A DNA stretch of 64,000 nucleotides, from positions 372,001 through 436,000 of the forward strand of contig CALGAP010000008.1 in the NCBI GenBank assembly GCA_937958995.1, written 5' to 3'. The translations under genes and the position numbers were made by a program. The notes under the pieces are model-generated. The model was not told the DNA's origin. It ran no database searches and saw only the letters and a program-made list of their open reading frames with translations. Within the stretch, counting starts at the first letter, position 1; every line of letters starts with the position of its first letter. Source of the stretch: an uncultured Chitinophagaceae bacterium (GTDB lineage: Bacteria > Bacteroidota > Bacteroidia > Chitinophagales > Chitinophagaceae). Of the stretch, positions 53,082-61,308 are shown one piece after another.

Positions 53082-55130
53082 ATGAAAAAGTTTCACTTAC
53101 TTGTCCTGATGCTGGCAGGTTTTAGTGCAACCCAGGCACAAAACCTGGCCATCAACACCGATGGATCAAAACCTCATCCCAATGCCATCCTCGACATTCA
53201 ATCAAACACGAAAGGCATCCTGATTCCGCGCATGACCACGGAGGAACGCCTGAAGATTCCTAACACCAATGGTTTGCTGGTGTATGATCTTACCACCAAT
53301 TCTTTCTGGTACAACACCGGCGCCGAATGGAAAACGATTGCAACCAGCACAGCGCTTGCAACCGCCAACGCCTGGCTGCTGAATGGCAATGCAGGCACGG
53401 ATTCTACCAATTTCCTGGGAACAACTGATGATGCACCTTTACGGTTTAGAGTAAATGATACCGCTTCAGGCATCATCGATCACAATCTCGGCAGCACTTT
53501 CTTAGGCTACCGCGCCGGATGGATCACCACCGGCAAAGAAAACTCCGCCTTCGGTTTTGAAGCGCTGCGCGATAATACCACCGGCACCTTCAATACAGCA
53601 CTCGGTTACCAGGCACTGGTATCAAACACCACTGGCCGCGAAAATGTGGGCGCTGGTCACAGGGCATTGTTCAGAAACAGAACCGGCCGCTTCAATACCG
53701 CTACCGGTTATTGGTCGCTGTTTGCCAATAATTCAGGCGAGTCCAACACAGCCACCGGCAACCACGCACTATTCTCCAATACTGATGGCAACAGAAATAC
53801 CGCAAGTGGTAAGGATGCTATGTACAACAACGCGTCGGGCAGCGATAATGTGGCTGTGGGATTTGACGCATTGAGAAGCAACACCAACGGCAGCGAAAAT
53901 GTTGCTATCGGTACGCAGGCACTAAGCCAGGTTGACAACGTAAATGGCATAGTAGCGATTGGCTTCCAGGCTATGCAATCATCCTTCGACGATCCTATCG
54001 TGACTCCCCAAATGGCTACTGCTGTAGGTTACCAGGCGCTGCTGGACGGACGGGGCAGGAATGTAACGGCCGTTGGTTACCGGGCGCTGGCTGGTGGCAA
54101 AGGAGATCATAACGTGGCCATTGGCAGCAATACCATGATTGACAATTTTGGCGGCTCCGATAATGTGGCTGTCGGCTCCCATGCATTGCAATACAGCGGA
54201 GGCGGAGGTTATAATGTGGCGGTAGGTTCGCATGCCATGTTTAGCGGCAGCGGTCATACCAACACCGCAGTTGGTTTCCGCTCATTGTACAGTAATACCA
54301 TCGGCATATCCAATACCGCCATTGGTGCACTGAGCCTGAACAGCAACACAGAGGGTATGCACAATACTGCCGTGGGTATGATCAGCCTTTTCTCGAATAC
54401 TACCGGAATCCAGAACGTGGCCGTGGGCTCCAGCGCGTTGGATCGTAATACTACAGGCGAAGGCAACACAGCGGTGGGCTTCTGGGCAGGTACCAATTCC
54501 ACTACTGGTTCTACCAACACAGCTATAGGCCATTATTCTTTTCAAGGAAACATATCCGGCAGCAACAACACGGTGTTAGGAGCTAATGCAGACGTGAGCG
54601 CACCTGACCTGGTTAACGCTACCGCCATCGGCGCCGGAGCAGTGGTTGACGCCAGCAATAAAGTGCGCATCGGCAATGGCGCCGTTACCGTTATCGAAGG
54701 ACAAGTGCCCTTTACCACTCCTTCCGACGGCCGCTTCAAGTTCAACGTGCAGGAAGATGTAAAAGGTCTCGATTTCATCATGCAACTCAGACCCGTGACC
54801 TATCAGTTCGATGTAAAAGGTTTTGATGGAAAAACCGGTGACGACGAAGCCACTCAGGCAGCCTACAACGAAGCGCAGCAACTTCGCCGCACAGGATTTA
54901 TCGCCCAGGAGGTGGAAGAAGCTGCTATCAAAGCTGGTTTCAATTTCAGCGGCATCATCAAACCAAAAAAGGAGAGTGACCACTACAGCCTCAGCTATGA
55001 TGCCTTTGTAGTGCCGCTGGTGAAAGCCATGCAGGAGCAACAACAGGTGATCAATAATCAGAATAAGAAAATTGCGGAATTGGAAAAGCAGATCGAAGAG
55101 ATCAAAAAATTGTTGCAAGAGAAAAAATAA
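53082..55130 (+). CDS. Surface protein: 17-residue repeat fibre with peptidase S74 tail (B)
   Basis: A paralogue of the preceding gene, 682 residues, same order: signal peptide (MKKFHLLVLMLAGFSATQAQ), N-terminal domain almost identical in pattern (NAILDIQSNTKGILIPRMTT), repeats from residue 154 to about 512 (about 21 units), S74 domain with TPSDGRFKFN (Ser548), LQLRPVTYQFDVKGFD and FIAQEVEEA, and a C-terminal coiled coil with KIAELEKQIEEIKKLLQEKK. It starts 39 bases after gene A with no terminator between and is followed after five bases by a T9SS protein. The two proteins differ by about two repeats and by the surface-exposed residues of each unit. Confidence 0.85.
   Translation: MKKFHLLVLMLAGFSATQAQNLAINTDGSKPHPNAILDIQSNTKGILIPRMTTEERLKIPNTNGLLVYDLTTNSFWYNTGAEWKTIATSTALATANAWLLNGNAGTDSTNFLGTTDDAPLRFRVNDTASGIIDHNLGSTFLGYRAGWITTGKENSAFGFEALRDNTTGTFNTALGYQALVSNTTGRENVGAGHRALFRNRTGRFNTATGYWSLFANNSGESNTATGNHALFSNTDGNRNTASGKDAMYNNASGSDNVAVGFDALRSNTNGSENVAIGTQALSQVDNVNGIVAIGFQAMQSSFDDPIVTPQMATAVGYQALLDGRGRNVTAVGYRALAGGKGDHNVAIGSNTMIDNFGGSDNVAVGSHALQYSGGGGYNVAVGSHAMFSGSGHTNTAVGFRSLYSNTIGISNTAIGALSLNSNTEGMHNTAVGMISLFSNTTGIQNVAVGSSALDRNTTGEGNTAVGFWAGTNSTTGSTNTAIGHYSFQGNISGSNNTVLGANADVSAPDLVNATAIGAGAVVDASNKVRIGNGAVTVIEGQVPFTTPSDGRFKFNVQEDVKGLDFIMQLRPVTYQFDVKGFDGKTGDDEATQAAYNEAQQLRRTGFIAQEVEEAAIKAGFNFSGIIKPKKESDHYSLSYDAFVVPLVKAMQEQQQVINNQNKKIAELEKQIEEIKKLLQEKK
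53541..54617 (+). repeat. 51-bp tandem coding repeat array (about 21 units)
   Basis: This encodes residues 154-512 of protein B. The units follow the same NTAxGxxAL pattern as in gene A but differ in copy number and in several longer or shorter units in the middle (for example around FQAMQSSFDDPIVTPQM), indicating independent divergence after the duplication. Confidence 0.85.
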
Positions 55131-55135
55131 TCCGC

Positions 55136-56239
55136 ATGAACCTAAAAAATTCTTTTATGAAAAAAGAAAAAATAACCGGCTTGCTGTTAGCTTGTTTAGC
55201 GGTGATTTCGCCAAACATACTGGCGCAGGTGGAAAGCGGCCCGGGATTGCAACTCGTTGCCACCGATGAACTGAAGCTGGTGTTTAACGATGCCGACTTC
55301 ATCCATCACGGGCAATTCATTCCCGGCAACAGCACCGTAGTATTCAAAGGCGAAAGGCCCGCGAAAATCAGCGGCAGCAGCCCCGTGAAATTTCACAACC
55401 TGGTGATCAGTACAACCGGCAAGGAAATTTCCCTGGAAAATGACCTGGATGTATCAGGTATATTAAAACTCGAAGAGGGCAACCTGCAGCTCAATCGCCG
55501 CACCCTCAACCTGGGATATACAGGCCGCATTGAAGGCGAAAGAAATGAGGCGCGCATCACCGGGAGTCCCGGCGGCATCATTAAAGCCTATGCTATCCTC
55601 AATGCACCCAGGGGCGTGAACCCCGGCAACCTGGGGGCAGAAATCAGCACCGACGCTTCAATGGGCGAAACCGTGATCATTCGCGGTCACTCAGCACAAA
55701 TTGCAGCGGACGGCCGCCCGGTAGTGGCCCGGTATTACGACATACAGCCCCAGTTTAACCTGAACCTGCGGGCCACCTTGAAGTTGCATTACCTGGACGC
55801 TGAACTCAGCGGCGACCAGGAAGACGCACTTACGGTGTACAGCAGCAGGCGTGGCCAGGCCAACTGGATTGAAACAGGCAGAGACCTTGGGGACGCGCAT
55901 ACCAACTGGGTGGTAAAAACTGAAGTGAACCAGTTGCACCGCTTCACACTGGCAGGAGCTACCAACAGGGCACTGGCCGAACAAAACAGCAAGACCAAAG
56001 TGCAGCTTTTCCCCAATCCTACTCCTGGTCAGTTTACCGTGATGTTGCATAGCGAAGCCGATAAAGATGCTGCCATCAATCTCTATGATCAGCTCGGCCG
56101 CTTGCTTGAAAGCAGGAAGCTGCATTTTCGCGCAGGTACCAACAATATTAACTGGGATATATCAAAGTATGCCAACGGCACATACTATCTGTCGTTTGGA
56201 AACACAGACCTGAAAACTGTAAAGATTGTGAAAGAATAG
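55136..56239 (+). CDS. Secreted protein with T9SS type A sorting domain
   Basis: This 367-residue protein has a signal peptide (KITGLLLACLAVISPNILAQ, using ATG 55136 or 55157). A beta-rich middle follows (FIHHGQFIPGNSTVVFKGE, VKFHNLVISTTGKEISLEND, LNLGYTGRIEGERNEARI). The C-terminal sorting domain (about 288-367) reads KVQLFPNPTPGQFTVML, INLYDQLGRLLESR, and NGTYYLSF... VKIVKE, so it is exported by the type IX system. It begins five bases after fibre gene B, so the three genes are one unit. The middle part is not a known enzyme and may be a surface partner or anchor of the fibres. Confidence 0.82.
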   Translation: MNLKNSFMKKEKITGLLLACLAVISPNILAQVESGPGLQLVATDELKLVFNDADFIHHGQFIPGNSTVVFKGERPAKISGSSPVKFHNLVISTTGKEISLENDLDVSGILKLEEGNLQLNRRTLNLGYTGRIEGERNEARITGSPGGIIKAYAILNAPRGVNPGNLGAEISTDASMGETVIIRGHSAQIAADGRPVVARYYDIQPQFNLNLRATLKLHYLDAELSGDQEDALTVYSSRRGQANWIETGRDLGDAHTNWVVKTEVNQLHRFTLAGATNRALAEQNSKTKVQLFPNPTPGQFTVMLHSEADKDAAINLYDQLGRLLESRKLHFRAGTNNINWDISKYANGTYYLSFGNTDLKTVKIVKE

Positions 56240-56256
56240 CGATACGCGATGTTAGC

Positions 56257-56292
56257 AAATGGCAAGGTTCACATGGCCTTGCCATTTTTTTT
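56257..56292 (+). terminator. Terminator of the surface-fibre operon
   Basis: An 11-base stem (AAATGGCAAGG with CCTTGCCATTT) and a nine-base loop are followed by a run of T to 56292, 17 bases after the T9SS gene stop. Confidence 0.85.
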
Positions 56293-56417
56293 GCAAAATG
56301 TTAAAAGCTTTATAACAGTTATTGTTAAACAACTCACAATAGATTTATCCATTGAACCCTGCACTAAACCCAGCCCATTTTCCCCATTCCTATAACTGAG
56401 TTTTATTGTTAACCTAA

Positions 56418-56879
56418 ATGAAACCGGTTATGAAATCAATTATACGCATATCGCTGGTACTGCTGGCAGCCTTCACTTTCAACAGCTGTACCAAAATCAT
56501 ATTCGAAGACGATGAACCCCTTGCCGGCAGCTGGATATTGACCGATGCCGCACACAAAGATGTGTATGGCTGGTATCCGGTAACCACCGGTGTTGAACGC
56601 GGCGTATTTACTTTCTACCGCAGTGGCTCGGCCACCTACACCGAAGGCCGCGTAACACTCCGCGGCACCTGGCGGATCTACTACACCAGCGGCGGCTACT
56701 ACGACGAATATGGAAACTACTATTATGATAGCCACCCATCACTGGAGGTAAATCTCTCCGATGGCTATGGCGACAACATCAATATGTATTTCGACAACGT
56801 CAGAATATACGCCAACCGATTCGTAGCTACCAACTACAACAGTCACTACATAGAGCGCTACCGCTTCAGCCGCTACTAA
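56418..56879 (+). CDS. Small lipocalin-like lipoprotein, unknown
   Basis: The 153-residue protein (149 from the second ATG, 56430) carries a lipobox (FTFNSCTK) after a hydrophobic signal, so it is a lipoprotein. The mature part begins LAGSWILTDA, like lipocalin-type domains of Bacteroidota, and is rich in Tyr and Gly (YYTSGGYYDEYGNYYYDSH). No ligand can be named. It has its own terminator at 56896-56936 and is separated from the surface operon. Confidence 0.65.
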   Translation: MKPVMKSIIRISLVLLAAFTFNSCTKIIFEDDEPLAGSWILTDAAHKDVYGWYPVTTGVERGVFTFYRSGSATYTEGRVTLRGTWRIYYTSGGYYDEYGNYYYDSHPSLEVNLSDGYGDNINMYFDNVRIYANRFVATNYNSHYIERYRFSRY

Positions 56880-56895
56880 AACGCAAAACAAACCC

Positions 56896-56936
56896 AGGGG
56901 AAGACTTAGTTCACATATAAATCTTCCCCTTTTTTT
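56896..56936 (+). terminator. Terminator after the lipocalin-like gene
   Basis: AGGGGAAGA pairs with TCTTCCCCT (nine bases, 17-base loop) and is followed by seven T. Confidence 0.8.
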
Positions 56937-56941
56937 ACCCC

Positions 56942-56970
56942 ATTCAAATTCAAATTCCTTGTTCAATTTC
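56942..56970. repeat. Dispersed intergenic element copy
   Basis: The words TTCAAATTC and ATTCCTTGTTCAA match the inverted-repeat element at 43447-43498 and, in reverse, the region around 5290. Only one arm is complete here. Confidence 0.4.
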
Positions 56971-57075
56971 ATGTTTTCCACATTCTCCTCCTCCCCGTTT
57001 TGGGTGTACGCCCCCTCACATTTTGGGGATTACCCAATCACGAAACGATAACCAGTTTTACAGCAAAAAAATGCC

Positions 57076-57966
57076 ATGAAATCAATTTCATGTTTGCTGC
57101 TGGGTCTCACAGCACTTGTTGCTATGAATGCATCAGCACAAGCCAATCCCCAGGAACCATTTCCTGTTAAACGAATCAGTCTTTCTACCGGCGTCACGCT
57201 GGAGTATGTAGAGCAGGGTGATAAAGACGGTGTGCCCGTGATCTTACTGCATGGTTTTCCCGACTCGTGGAGGAGCTATGAACACGTGATACCGCATTTT
57301 CCCAAAACTTTTCATGTGTTCGCCATCAGCCAGCGTGGTCATGGTAATTCAGACAAGCCGGCAACCGGCTATTTTCCCAAAGATTTTGCGGCAGATATTG
57401 CAGCATTCATCAGGGCTTTGAAACTGCCACCCGCCGTACTGGTAGGTCACTCCATGGGCGCCACCATCACTATGCAGTTTGCCATTTCTTATCCCATGCT
57501 TACCAGGAACATCGTGCTGGAAGGAACAATGATCAGTTTTGATGATAAACCCGACCTGGTGGAGTATAAGAAATTCGTTGACGAGCTGAAAGATCCGATC
57601 GACACATCGGTGATCCGCGAGTTTCAGTCGGGCACGGTGGCCCATCCCATCAGTGAAAATTTCTTCAACACCATCGTGAGTGAAAGCATGAAAGCGAAAG
57701 CACATGTGTGGAAAGGCGTATGGCAAGGTTTGATGACTGCCAATTACCGCGCAGCATTGTACTCATTAAAAACGCCGGCCCTGGTGCTTTGGGGTGAAAA
57801 AGATGCTTTTGGTCCTTTGTCTGACCAGGAACATATTCTTGACGCTGTACCCGGCTCTGTGATCCTGAAGTATAAAGACACGGGGCATAGCCTGCATTGG
57901 GAGCAGCCGGAACGTTTTGCGAAGGATATCACCTTCTTTGTGGAATCATTGAAAGAAAAGAAATAA
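57076..57966 (+). CDS. Exported alpha/beta hydrolase (epoxide hydrolase-like)
   Basis: The 296-residue protein has a signal peptide (MKSISCLLLGLTALVAMNA, cleaved after SAQA). A haloalkane dehalogenase/epoxide hydrolase-type core follows: LLHGFPDSWRSYEHV (oxyanion), VLVGHSMGATITMQF with the nucleophile Ser in GHSMG, LVLWGEKDAFGPL with the Asp, and KDTGHSLHWEQPE with the catalytic His. Because the nucleophile is Ser rather than Asp, esterase or lactonase activity is likelier than epoxide hydrolysis. It is followed by a hairpin oriented to the other strand. Confidence 0.85.
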   Translation: MKSISCLLLGLTALVAMNASAQANPQEPFPVKRISLSTGVTLEYVEQGDKDGVPVILLHGFPDSWRSYEHVIPHFPKTFHVFAISQRGHGNSDKPATGYFPKDFAADIAAFIRALKLPPAVLVGHSMGATITMQFAISYPMLTRNIVLEGTMISFDDKPDLVEYKKFVDELKDPIDTSVIREFQSGTVAHPISENFFNTIVSESMKAKAHVWKGVWQGLMTANYRAALYSLKTPALVLWGEKDAFGPLSDQEHILDAVPGSVILKYKDTGHSLHWEQPERFAKDITFFVESLKEKK

Positions 57967-57994
57967 AAAAAGGGTCTGGATAGAAATCCGACCC
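57964..57994 (-). terminator. Minus-strand terminator in the gap after the hydrolase
   Basis: On the minus strand GGGTC-GGAT-ttct-ATCC-a-GACCC (nine paired bases with one bulge) is followed by seven T. It faces away from the hydrolase gene, so it implies transcription from right to left through this gap, for which no intact gene is seen. Confidence 0.6.
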
Positions 57995-58147
57995 CGCTTA
58001 AAATCCAATATCCTATGAAAAACCACGATTAGTAAATTACAATCCGAGTGCCAGTTTTTTCTGAATGTTCATTCGCGATGTTTTTACGCAGAAAGAAACT
58101 TATTCTTTAATGTATATTGATGGCTCTTTCATAATAGTTACCAATCA

Positions 58148-58243
58148 CTATTGAATAATTTTTACGGCAGACTTGTTCCCGGTTAATACTTTTTGCTCGT
58201 AACTATTTGGCAGTCTGACAGTACCATAACCGGAAATTTTTTC
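58148..58243 (-). pseudogene. Possible 3' remnant of a minus-strand gene
   Basis: A 31-codon open stretch, bounded upstream by a TGA, reads GYGTVRLPNSYEQKVLTGNK followed by SAVKIIQ and a TAG. It looks like the C-terminus of a protein, has no start codon, and is followed by the minus-strand terminator. I cannot identify the family. It may be the tail of a decayed gene. The rest of the 386-base gap holds a promoter for the next gene, an inverted repeat, and nothing else evident. Confidence 0.35.
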
Positions 58244-58246
58244 TCA

Positions 58247-58291
58247 ATTGGGGACAACCTGCCCCATTGCAGTTCGTAAAATGTCCCCAAT
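58247..58291. promoter_or_regulatory. Inverted repeat upstream of the aminotransferase gene
   Basis: ATTGGGGACA (58247-58256) and TGTCCCCAAT (58282-58291) form a perfect ten-base inverted repeat with a 25-base spacer, 35-79 bases before the -7 box. It could be an operator for a dimer bound with loop, or an RNA stem. No regulator gene is adjacent. Confidence 0.45.
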
Positions 58292-58325
58292 CCTTTCGTC
58301 AACCCTCCTTTTGGCGATAACGTGT

Positions 58326-58333
58326 TACTTTTG
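58326..58333 (+). promoter_or_regulatory. -7 box of the aminotransferase gene
   Basis: TACTTTTG matches TAnnTTTG and lies 19 bases before the ATG at 58353. Confidence 0.6.
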
Positions 58334-58352
58334 TGGCAAACAATAACAACGG

Positions 58353-59609
58353 ATGAAACTTAGCCATCTTTCAGAAACATTGATTGGATCGGAAATAGTG
58401 AACCTGGGTGGGGAAATTCGCGAAAAAATCAGGCAGGGACATAAGATTTACAATTTCACAGTAGGTGATTTTGACCCTTCGATATTTCCCATTCCCAGGG
58501 AACTGGAAGATGGTATTGTGGAGGCATACCGCCAGCATTTCACCAATTACCCCGCCGGCGAGGGCAACCTGGACCTGCGCGAAGCCATTATGCATTTCCT
58601 GAAAGAGCATGAGCAACTGCATTATTCGCTCCCTGAAATCCTGGTGGCATCGGGCGGCCGACCGCTGATCTATTCGCTGTACCGCGCTATTTGCGATAAG
58701 GATGATAAGGTGATATATGCCGTTCCGTCGTGGAATAACAATCACTACGCGCATTTTGTGGGCGCCCGGCATGTGGTGATCGAAGCTAAGGCCGCCAACA
58801 ACTTTATGCCGGTGGCCGAAGATATTCGCCCGCATATCAGGAATGCCAGCCTGATTGCACTTTGTTCGCCGCAAAACCCCACCGGTACCACCCATACCAA
58901 AGAAGACCTGGAAGCTATCTGCGACCTGGTGCTGGAAGAAAATGCACGCCGCGGCGAATCGGCGAAGAAACTGTACGTGATGTACGACCAGATGTACTGG
59001 CAACTCACCTATGGCGATATAAAACACTACAACCCGGTATCGCTGCGGCCAGCCATGCAGCAATACACCATTTTCATAGATGCCATCAGTAAGGCCTTTG
59101 CCGCCACCGGGGTGCGCGTAGGCTGGGCCTGCGGACCCAAGAGAGTGATGGATAAAATGAAAGCCATCTTAAGTCATGTGGGCGCCTGGGCGCCGATGGC
59201 CGAACAAAAAGCGGTGGCCAAATTCCTGCACAACAAGAAAGCCATCGAAAATTACCTGCAACATTTTAAATCAGAACTGGAAATACGTCTCCGCGAAATT
59301 TATAACGGATTTCAGCAATTAAAATCCGAAGGCTTCAATGTAGATGCCGTTGCTCCCCAGGCTGCCATTTACCTCACCATCAAAATTGACCTGGTGGGTA
59401 AGAAAACTGCATCGGGCAAATTGCTCGAAACGCAAAATGATGTCACGGCCTATCTCTTAAACGAAGCCCGCCTTGCTATTGTTCCCTTCTATGCCTTCGG
59501 AGCTCCCCGCACTTCACCCTGGTACCGCCTGAGTGTAGGCACCTGCAAAAAAGAAGAGATCCCCGAAATGCTCGGATCATTGAGGAGCGCGCTGTCGAAA
59601 TTGAGATGA
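58353..59609 (+). CDS. PLP-dependent class I/II aminotransferase
   Basis: The 418-residue protein belongs to the aspartate/aromatic aminotransferase group: ASGGRPLIYSLYRAI (cofactor phosphate loop region), NNHYAHFVGARHV, CSPQNPTGTTHTKEDLEAI, and the PLP lysine in FIDAISKAFAATGVRVGWACG. A C-terminal PWYRLSVGTCKKEEI holds the conserved Arg for the substrate carboxylate. The amino acid substrate is not fixed by these motifs. It stands alone with its own promoter. Confidence 0.9.
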   Translation: MKLSHLSETLIGSEIVNLGGEIREKIRQGHKIYNFTVGDFDPSIFPIPRELEDGIVEAYRQHFTNYPAGEGNLDLREAIMHFLKEHEQLHYSLPEILVASGGRPLIYSLYRAICDKDDKVIYAVPSWNNNHYAHFVGARHVVIEAKAANNFMPVAEDIRPHIRNASLIALCSPQNPTGTTHTKEDLEAICDLVLEENARRGESAKKLYVMYDQMYWQLTYGDIKHYNPVSLRPAMQQYTIFIDAISKAFAATGVRVGWACGPKRVMDKMKAILSHVGAWAPMAEQKAVAKFLHNKKAIENYLQHFKSELEIRLREIYNGFQQLKSEGFNVDAVAPQAAIYLTIKIDLVGKKTASGKLLETQNDVTAYLLNEARLAIVPFYAFGAPRTSPWYRLSVGTCKKEEIPEMLGSLRSALSKLR

Positions 59610-59714
59610 AGATGGAAAGGTAACGTGCTGGCGCAGCCGCATTATCCATATCAAATCCGCGATAAAAAAAAGGATGATCTCCCGACCATCCATTAATCCT
59701 TATAGCAGTAAGAT

Positions 59715-59963
59715 TTAGTTCTTATTACAAATAAATATGAAAGGTCTGATATCTTTTGCCTCGATATGTTTCTCCACCTGGTGTGGCTGTTGGAGAATAC
59801 GGTATCGATTCATATCGAATACCTCATGCGCCACGCAAATGTTCTCGATGGTTTCGAAATGGATGAGCAGCCGGTTCAGTTGTTCCAGCTCATTTTCGAT
59901 GAAAGTCTTGTCATAACTTTCGTCTTTCACCAGGACAAGCAAATCGCGATTGGGTGTTTTCAT
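59715..59963 (-). CDS. Small protein of unknown function (82 aa)
   Basis: The frame reads MKTPNRDLLVLVKDESYDKT, then ELEQLNRLLIHFETIENIC and QQPHQVEKHIEAKDIRPFIF. The mix of charged and hydrophobic residues and the ATG preceded by a plausible gap support a real gene, but I recognise no family. It lies 14 bases after the tiny lipoprotein gene on the same strand and could form a unit with it. It may be cytoplasmic. Confidence 0.5.
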   Translation of the reverse strand: MKTPNRDLLVLVKDESYDKTFIENELEQLNRLLIHFETIENICVAHEVFDMNRYRILQQPHQVEKHIEAKDIRPFIFICNKN

Positions 59964-59977
59964 TTCTTATTAGGATT

Positions 59978-60124
59978 TTAATAGCCCACGTATCCCCTGT
60001 TAAGTCCGCAACCACACTTCTTCGATGATCCACCATACATGCGGTTACCAGCGCTGCAACTGTACAATACAAAAGCTAAGAAAAGTATTAACAATATTGT
60101 TACTGGATTTCTATTGGTCTTCAT
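59978..60124 (-). CDS. 48-residue lipoprotein
   Basis: Reading from the ATG at 60124: MKTNRNPVTILLILFLAFVL, then YSCSAGNRMYGGSSKKCGCG and LNRGYVGY. The LYSC lipobox after a hydrophobic core marks a small lipoprotein, and the short tail with KKCGCG and RGYVGY resembles tiny conserved lipoproteins in this phylum. The 14-base spacing to the 82-residue gene fits an operon. It is divergent from the glycosyltransferase at 60178. The hydrophobic, lipobox and stop arrangement is unlikely to be accidental. Confidence 0.6.
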   Translation of the reverse strand: MKTNRNPVTILLILFLAFVLYSCSAGNRMYGGSSKKCGCGLNRGYVGY

Positions 60125-60177
60125 ACGCTTGGTTCTTACTAAATTAAACTATTTTGCGATCAAATTAGTATTTCAGT

Positions 60178-61308
60178 GTGGCAGGAACGGCCAAATTTAA
60201 CAAGGATAGGGAAAAACCCTTAGTGTTATTGTCACCGCTCGAATGGGGGTTGGGACATACCACCCGGTGTATCCCCCTTATACGTGAGCTGATCTTACTA
60301 CAGTGTGATGTGGTAGTAGTTTGCAGTCCCTCCCAGAGAAAACTATTAGAAAAAGAATTTCAATCACTTACCTATTTCGAAGCGCCGACCCATCCTCCAC
60401 TGTACGGAAAGACCAAAATAGCCACAATAATCAGGCTGCTTTTGCAGGTTCCAAAAATTTTGACCCTGATCAAGCACGAAAACCGTTGGTTACGAGGGTT
60501 TTTGAGACGGTTTCCCGTAGATGCCATCATTTCCGACAACAGGTTTGGGTTTTATACCAACGGCATCCCCTGCATATTCATCACACACCAGTTGCAGGTG
60601 AAAACCGGTTTGGGCGCGGCTTTTGACGCTCTGGCCCGCCGCATCAATTACCGCTTTATCAAAAAGTTCAGCGCATGCTGGGTTCCGGATTTTGGTGGAG
60701 ACCATGCACTGGCCGGCATGCTGTCTAACCCTGCACAACAACCGACAATACCTGTTGCGCATATCGGTGCTTTGTCGAGATTTGAATTATGCAACAGCGC
60801 TTCGTCCGATTTTCTCCTGATCATTCTCTCCGGCCCCGAACCGCAGCGTGGTTTATTTGAGCAAAAAATTATTGATGGGCTGAAAGAATACAGCGGGCCT
60901 GCCGTATTAGTGCGCGGCATTCCTGATGGTGAACGCATCAGCGGCTTACCTGCCAACATAGAATCATACGATCATGTACCTGCGGCAAAGCTGAATGAGT
61001 TAGTATGCCGCGCATCAATGGTAATATGCCGCAGCGGTTATACATCAGTGATGGATTTATTGAAGCTGCAGAAAAAATGCATCATGGTGCCCACGCCCGG
61101 TCAGGCAGAACAGGAATACCTGGCAAAGCACCTTCACCAAAAGGAATGGGCTTTCACCATATCACAAAATGATTTTTCCCTCGGCAAGGCCTTACAGCAG
61201 GCGCAGTCATTTGCTTACAAATTACCGGCGATGCCGATGGATCAATACAAGACCCACCTCCGCAATTTTGTGCAGGAGCTGAAGCAAAAAATGCCCGTTA
61301 CTGCTTAA
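60178..61308 (+). CDS. Glycosyltransferase, MurG/UGT-like (GT28 C-terminal)
   Basis: The 376-residue cytoplasmic enzyme has an N-terminal SPLEWGLGHTTRCIPLIREL (donor/acceptor Rossmann entry) and SDNRFGFYTNGIPCIFITHQ. The C-terminal nucleotide-sugar domain has LIILSGPEPQRGLFEQKII, YDHVPAAKLNELVCRASMVI, and CRSGYTSVMDLLKL plus PTPGQAEQEYLAKHL, as in GT-B enzymes of the MurG type. It begins with GTG at 60178. Its last 11 bases overlap the end of the convergent esterase gene. The product may be a glycolipid; donor and acceptor are unknown. Confidence 0.82.
   Translation: MAGTAKFNKDREKPLVLLSPLEWGLGHTTRCIPLIRELILLQCDVVVVCSPSQRKLLEKEFQSLTYFEAPTHPPLYGKTKIATIIRLLLQVPKILTLIKHENRWLRGFLRRFPVDAIISDNRFGFYTNGIPCIFITHQLQVKTGLGAAFDALARRINYRFIKKFSACWVPDFGGDHALAGMLSNPAQQPTIPVAHIGALSRFELCNSASSDFLLIILSGPEPQRGLFEQKIIDGLKEYSGPAVLVRGIPDGERISGLPANIESYDHVPAAKLNELVCRASMVICRSGYTSVMDLLKLQKKCIMVPTPGQAEQEYLAKHLHQKEWAFTISQNDFSLGKALQQAQSFAYKLPAMPMDQYKTHLRNFVQELKQKMPVTA

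Noticed and set aside
51339..54617. Tandem 51-bp units suspected to be a CRISPR-like or VNTR array
   Set aside because: They lie in frame inside two coding genes, have no spacers and no cas genes nearby; they are protein repeats.
58037..58072. 11-codon frame MNIQKKLALGL on the minus strand
   Set aside because: Too short to separate from chance, no promoter or conserved context beyond a downstream hairpin.
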